NCBI RefSeq assembly: GCF_000017805.1
Contig: NC_009767.1
Coordinates: 1,860,001 to 1,924,000, forward strand
Source of the DNA: Roseiflexus castenholzii DSM 13941
Lineage (GTDB): Bacteria; Chloroflexota; Chloroflexia; Chloroflexales; Roseiflexaceae
Direction of reading: 5' to 3'
Length of the DNA: 64,000 nt
Part shown: one piece after another, positions 60,603-64,000 of the stretch
Position numbering within the stretch: position 1 is the first letter of the stretch
How the letters are laid out: each line of letters opens with the position of its first letter
Notes under the pieces: generated by a model
Databases searched by the model: none
What the model was told of the DNA's origin: nothing
What the model saw: only the letters and a program-made list of their open reading frames with translations
Position numbers and translations under genes: made by a program

Positions 60603-61294
60603 GCGACAACCTTCAGGCGATAACCCACGCCATACACGGTTTCGATCCTGATGCCGGCATCGACCGATTCAAGTTTGCGGCGCAGATTCTTGATATGGCT
60701 GTCAATCGTGCGTTCCATCCCTTCATACTCATAGCCAACCCCTTCCTCGATCAATTCGCGGCGCGTAAACGCATGCCCTGGCAGGCTCAGAAAGATGCGC
60801 AGCAGATGAAACTCGGTCGGCGTCAGGTTGAGGGGTTGACCTGCCACGGTCACTTCGTGTCGATCAGGATCGAGCCGCACCCGACCTGCTTCGAGGAGGA
60901 CCGCTGGCTGCGGCGTTCCACCGCTGGTGCGGCGCAGAACAGCGCGCACCCGCGCAACGACCTCGCGTGGATTGAATGGCTTGGTGATGTAATCGTCGGC
61001 GCCGAGTTCGAGCCCCACAATCCTGTCGGTGTCGTCAACCCGTGCCGTCAGCATAATAATCGGCATTGCGGCGATATGCGGGTCGGCGCGTATGGCGCGC
61101 GTCAGATCGGCGCCATCGATATCGGGCAGCATCAGATCGAGCACCATCAGATCGGGGCGCTCACTGCGTGCCAGGCGGAGGGCAGTTGCGCCATCGTGTG
61201 CAGTCAGTGTCTGAAATCCAGCGTGCTCCAGGTAGGCGCTGACCAGCCGCGTGATCTGACGATCATCATCAACCACCAGAATGCGTTGGGGCAT
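60599..61294 (-). CDS. OmpR-family response regulator
   Basis: A 231-residue regulator. The receiver has acidic DDD near 9-11, phospho-acceptor Asp54 in LMVLDLMLPDIDG, and Lys in ITKPFNPREV. A winged-helix DNA-binding domain (about 130-228) ends with RTIDSHIKNLRRKLE and the wing ETVYGVGYRL. It is transcribed with the downstream histidine kinase. A strong hairpin lies just upstream at 61328-61369. Confidence 0.94.
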   Translation of the reverse strand: MPQRILVVDDDRQITRLVSAYLEHAGFQTLTAHDGATALRLARSERPDLMVLDLMLPDIDGADLTRAIRADPHIAAMPIIMLTARVDDTDRIVGLELGADDYITKPFNPREVVARVRAVLRRTSGGTPQPAVLLEAGRVRLDPDRHEVTVAGQPLNLTPTEFHLLRIFLSLPGHAFTRRELIEEGVGYEYEGMERTIDSHIKNLRRKLESVDAGIRIETVYGVGYRLKVVA

Positions 61295-61327
61295 ACCTCA
61301 TCCTCGCTGTCGAATATCCATAATTGT

Positions 61328-61369
61328 AACAGAAGCAGGACTCACGACGTTGTGAGTCTTGCTTCTGTT
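61328..61369. terminator. 18-bp hairpin between the secreted-protein gene and the response regulator
   Basis: AACAGAAGCA-G-GACTCAC, loop GACGTT, GTGAGTC-T-TGCTTCTGTT. The only imperfect pair is G-T (G-U in + strand RNA). No U-run; it may end or attenuate transcription from the upstream gene or be a regulator site. Confidence 0.5.
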
Positions 61370-61432
61370 CCGCAGAACGCGCGTTGCCGGGTTATCCTGA
61401 TCGCTTGTGCCGGCGAAGCGCGTGGTGCATCT

Positions 61433-61984
61433 TCAGCGCTGCCATCGAGGACCGCGCCCGCCGGATTGTGTGGCCGGACCCTGCCCGGCGGTACTGGGGC
61501 GTTGCCCGATGAGCGGATCGTGCGCCTGCCGCACCCACGATTCGATTGGTGAACTGACCAGGACGGTGATATGGGTGCGCATGCTCTCCCTGGCGTCGTC
61601 CGCCTGTTTTTGGGTGATAACGCCGCGCGCAACCAGCGCGTCGATTCGGGCGAACTGTGGCGACACGAAGGCATCGACGATCGTCAGTGGATCAACCCCC
61701 TGCGCCAGCGCCACGTCGGCAATCGTCTTGCCGCCGTATAGTTCGCTCAGCAGCGCCTGGCGCGTCATTCCCAGCGTGTCGGCGGCGACGCCGATCAACC
61801 CGCCGTCTCGTCCCTGCATTGGCGTGCCGCCGCCTGATCGCAGCATCAGTGGCGTGCCCGTGGGACAGACTCCGCCAAACGGGCATGCGCCGGGCGCCTG
61901 CTGGGCGTTGACGTTGGGGGCGATGAAGACCAGCGCTGTCACTGCCAGCGCTCCAATGAACCATATCCACGTGCGCGAAATCAT
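61433..61984 (-). CDS. Secreted hypothetical protein
   Basis: A 183-residue protein with a signal peptide (ISRTWIWFIGALAVTALVFIAPNVNA, cleavage likely after NA-QQ). The mature part has a Gly-rich stretch with two Cys (CPFGGVCP) and two helical repeat units: LGMTRQALLSELYGGKTIADVA and DALVARGVITQKQADDARES. These resemble short helix-turn-helix 'SHOCT/YckD-like' repeats found in envelope proteins. AAAGGAG precedes the ATG. It lies directly upstream of the two-component system and may be its target or sensor partner; that is inference. Confidence 0.7.
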   Translation of the reverse strand: MISRTWIWFIGALAVTALVFIAPNVNAQQAPGACPFGGVCPTGTPLMLRSGGGTPMQGRDGGLIGVAADTLGMTRQALLSELYGGKTIADVALAQGVDPLTIVDAFVSPQFARIDALVARGVITQKQADDARESMRTHITVLVSSPIESWVRQAHDPLIGQRPSTAGQGPATQSGGRGPRWQR

Positions 61985-62126
61985 TGTCGTTCTCCTTTCG
62001 GATGTGTGAACCTGTGGCCTTTGTGATGACGACCAGAGTGTAGCAGGGAAGGATGGAGAACCGATGGAGATGGCGCGCAGATCATTGGGAGTTGGGGAAT
62101 GTTGATTTCACTTAATTAATGAAACG

Positions 62127-62155
62127 TTGCAATGTGTAACTTCATGTGCTACACT
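62127..62155 (+). promoter_or_regulatory. Promoter of the tRNA-Arg gene
   Basis: TTGCAA (62127-62132), 17 bases ending TGC, TACACT (62150-62155). The tRNA starts 14 bases after the -10. Confidence 0.65.
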
Positions 62156-62169
62156 GAATAGCGATTCCA

Positions 62170-62245
62170 GGTCCAGTAGCTCAATGGATAGAGCACCAGT
62201 CTTCGGAACTGGGTGTTGGGGGTTCGAGTCCCTCCTGGACCGCCA
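62170..62245 (+). tRNA. tRNA-Arg (anticodon TCG)
   Basis: A complete cloverleaf: acceptor GGTCCAG/CTGGACC, D-arm GCTC...GAGC, anticodon stem CCAGT/ACTGG with loop CTTCGGA giving anticodon TCG (reads CGA and other CGN Arg codons), T-arm GGGGG-TTCGAGT-CCCTC, discriminator G and encoded CCA at 62243-62245. The short run TTTTT directly afterwards (62246-62250) can end transcription. The next 195 bases up to 62445 hold no clear feature. Confidence 0.97.
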
Positions 62246-62445
62246 TTTTTATGCCGCTGCCGGTCGCCGACGACCCGCAAAGTTTGTATCGTTTGAGCAG
62301 TACGTTGTCTGTTCTTGCAAAAATAGCCCGCGCCGTATGTGTCTCCCCTGGTGCGTCGCCCTCGATCAGGAGATGGCTTGCTTTTTCATCCACGTGCAAT
62401 GTGAGTTGTCCATCGGTGTGTTGAGATCGGCGTATGTGAGGCGCT

Positions 62446-64000
62446 ATGAAAGATGAGACACCGCTCAGCGTGTTATTGGTTGCTCAGAGTGATGAAGTTG
62501 CAGGCAGGCTCCGCGTTGCATTCGGCGATCTGGCGATCACGCTCGATCATGTGTCTCCCGATCAGGCGTTATCCACATTGTCGGTTACTCGTGTTGATGT
62601 GGTGCTGCTCGATGTCAGTCCTTTCCCCGATGTTCCGCTGGAACTGATCGCCTCCATTGTGACCGTTGCGCCACATGTGCCGATCCTCGCGCTGGTGGTC
62701 AACGATGCCGATCCGCGCGCATTAGCCGCGCTGGCAGCCGGCGCGCACGATTTTGTCAGTTCTGAGGCAGCGGCCAGTGCAATAGTTGCGCGTTTGCGCA
62801 GTGCGGCAGCGCACCGCCTGGCAGAGAAGGGCGATCAGCCGGTCGCTCTGAAGGACCTGGTGTTGCGCAGCAACGATGCCGTGCTCCTGATCGGTCGCGA
62901 TGGGCGGGTCAATCAGGCGAACGCCGCTGCTGCCGCGCTGTTTGGCGTGCTGACCGAACGCCTGATCGGTGAACCGTTTGGCACGCCAATCGTCTCGAAT
63001 CTGGCGACGACGATTGATATTCCACGACGGAACGACGAGCCGATTGCAGCGGAGCTGTTTTTGCTCCATGTGCTCGATGATCGATCTGATGATGCGTACC
63101 TGGCGATCTTACGTGGCATATCTCGCCACCACCGCCTCGATGTCGATCTGCGATTGATGATGGCTGCTATTTCCAGCACCAGTGACGGCATCGTCATTGC
63201 CGATCTCGACGGGGTGCCGCATTACCAGAATCCCGCGTTTCAAAAAATGACCGGCTTGACGCTCGATGATCTGCGGATGGCGGGTGGTCTGTTGCGTTTG
63301 TATCGCGATGTCGGCACTGCGCGTGCAGCGCTGAGCGCAGTGCGCAGCGGGCAGTCCTATCGGGGGGAAATGCGCCTGATCGATCGCCAGGGCGCGGCAA
63401 TCAGCGTCCTGTTGCATATCGACCCGGTGCTGGATGCGTCGAACCAGGTCATCGCGCTGGTGGCCGTCCATACCGATGTGACGCAGCGCAAGTTGACCGA
63501 AGATCGCCTGGCATACCTGTCGTCGCACGATCCACTGACCGGTCTGGCAAATCGAACCTTGCTGCTCGACCGGTTGCAACTGGCATTGGAGCGACGCAAC
63601 CGTCACGGAGCGGCGCTGTGCGGTATCTTGCTGCTCGACCTGGATCGGTTCAAGCAGATCAATGATAGCCTCGGTCATATGGTCGGTGATGAAGTGCTGA
63701 TCGCCGTCGCTGGTCGCCTGAAGCATATCACCCGTCCTGGCGACACGGTCGCGCGTCTTGGCGGCGATGAATTCGCCGTGGTTCTCGATTCGGTCGGCTC
63801 TCTGGACGATATCTGGCGGATTGCGCTGCGCATCCAGCAAGCGCTGAGCCATCCGATCACGGTGCAGGATCAGTCGTTGATGGTTGGCGTCAGTCTGGGG
63901 ATTGCGATTGATGATGGGCGCACGACCAGTGCAGCCGCACTGTTGCGTGATGCCGATACGGCGCTGCATCAGGCGAAGGCGCGCGGGCGATCCCGAATCG
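62446..64000 (+). CDS. Diguanylate cyclase with receiver-like and PAS domains (3' truncated by the window)
   Basis: The frame from ATG 62446 is open to the window end (at least 518 residues). An N-terminal response-regulator-like domain (LSVLLVAQSDEVAGRL..., VVLLDVSPFPDVP) has an Asp but lacks the usual Lys (FVSSE), so it may be degenerate. Two PAS domains follow (LLIGRDGRVNQANAAAAALFG; IVIADLDGVPHYQNPAFQKMTGL). The GGDEF domain has an intact active site, RLGGDEFAVVL, an inhibitory RxxD site (RPGD) five residues upstream and DLDRFKQINDSLGH. It should make cyclic di-GMP. An EAL domain could follow beyond the window. Confidence 0.92.
   Translation, partial: MKDETPLSVLLVAQSDEVAGRLRVAFGDLAITLDHVSPDQALSTLSVTRVDVVLLDVSPFPDVPLELIASIVTVAPHVPILALVVNDADPRALAALAAGAHDFVSSEAAASAIVARLRSAAAHRLAEKGDQPVALKDLVLRSNDAVLLIGRDGRVNQANAAAAALFGVLTERLIGEPFGTPIVSNLATTIDIPRRNDEPIAAELFLLHVLDDRSDDAYLAILRGISRHHRLDVDLRLMMAAISSTSDGIVIADLDGVPHYQNPAFQKMTGLTLDDLRMAGGLLRLYRDVGTARAALSAVRSGQSYRGEMRLIDRQGAAISVLLHIDPVLDASNQVIALVAVHTDVTQRKLTEDRLAYLSSHDPLTGLANRTLLLDRLQLALERRNRHGAALCGILLLDLDRFKQINDSLGHMVGDEVLIAVAGRLKHITRPGDTVARLGGDEFAVVLDSVGSLDDIWRIALRIQQALSHPITVQDQSLMVGVSLGIAIDDGRTTSAAALLRDADTALHQAKARGRSRI

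Overview
The window is GC-rich bacterial chromosome that looks like a filamentous anoxygenic phototroph of the Chloroflexota, most likely Roseiflexus. The strongest evidence is a complete alternative complex III operon (actABCDEF) where a cytochrome bc complex would be expected. It is supported by a heme A synthase, an ABA4-like protein, a CrtO/CrtI-type carotenoid oxidoreductase and a family of short palindromic repeats. The assignment is inferred from gene content and protein style, not from a database match.

Layout. 1-4250: end of an amino-acid ABC transporter (permease tail and GlnQ-like ATPase), a small unknown gene, heme A synthase, an ABA4-like membrane protein and an arginase-family enzyme. 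4250-12583: the act operon with promoter candidates and a terminator. 12605-15541: a Y1 (IS200/RAYT-type) transposase between two tandem arrays of one REP-like palindrome; the arrays differ in architecture. 15542-18294: remnant of a repeat protein, then a penicillin-amidase-family enzyme. 18400-21280: accessory region with hairpin repeats, a toxin-first RelE/Phd module under a consensus promoter, a decayed IS3-family element and a candidate structured RNA. 21414-27171: small membrane protein, tmRNA, a damaged AT-rich gene, MTA phosphorylase, and the tig-clpP-clpX operon. 27478-35901: mfd, a Ser/Thr kinase divergent from an FHA-winged-helix regulator, aroA, and a protein with an internal duplication.

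36032-41898: alpha/beta hydrolase, GatD-like amidotransferase, frameshifted membrane STAS protein, carotenoid oxidoreductase, YbjN-like protein. 42527-45449: two glycosyltransferases and a DarA-like small protein. 45686-48307: fabD and fabF. 48310-48985: tandem repeat array. 49001-52393: SH3-like membrane protein and an operon nudix-nudix-serS behind a T-box leader. 52838-58545: gamma-glutamyltransferase, then a membrane protein, amidohydrolase, catalytically degenerate phosphotransferase and GH57 glycosidase. 58778-61984: rhodanese, histidine kinase, response regulator, secreted protein. 62170-64000: tRNA-Arg and a receiver-PAS-PAS-GGDEF protein cut by the window end.

Functional links. The act genes build the quinol:electron-acceptor oxidoreductase that feeds photosynthetic and respiratory chains, and heme A synthase supplies a terminal oxidase. 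tig-clpP-clpX couples nascent-chain folding with degradation, and tmRNA feeds the same protease. serS appears to be controlled by uncharged tRNA through the T-box. The kinase and FHA-DNA-binding protein look like a phospho-signalling pair. The most unusual region is the transposase with its two REP arrays. Other points worth following are a 150-bp MITE-like element in three copies, the structured RNA next to the IS remnant, and the inactive-looking kinase beside the GH57 gene.
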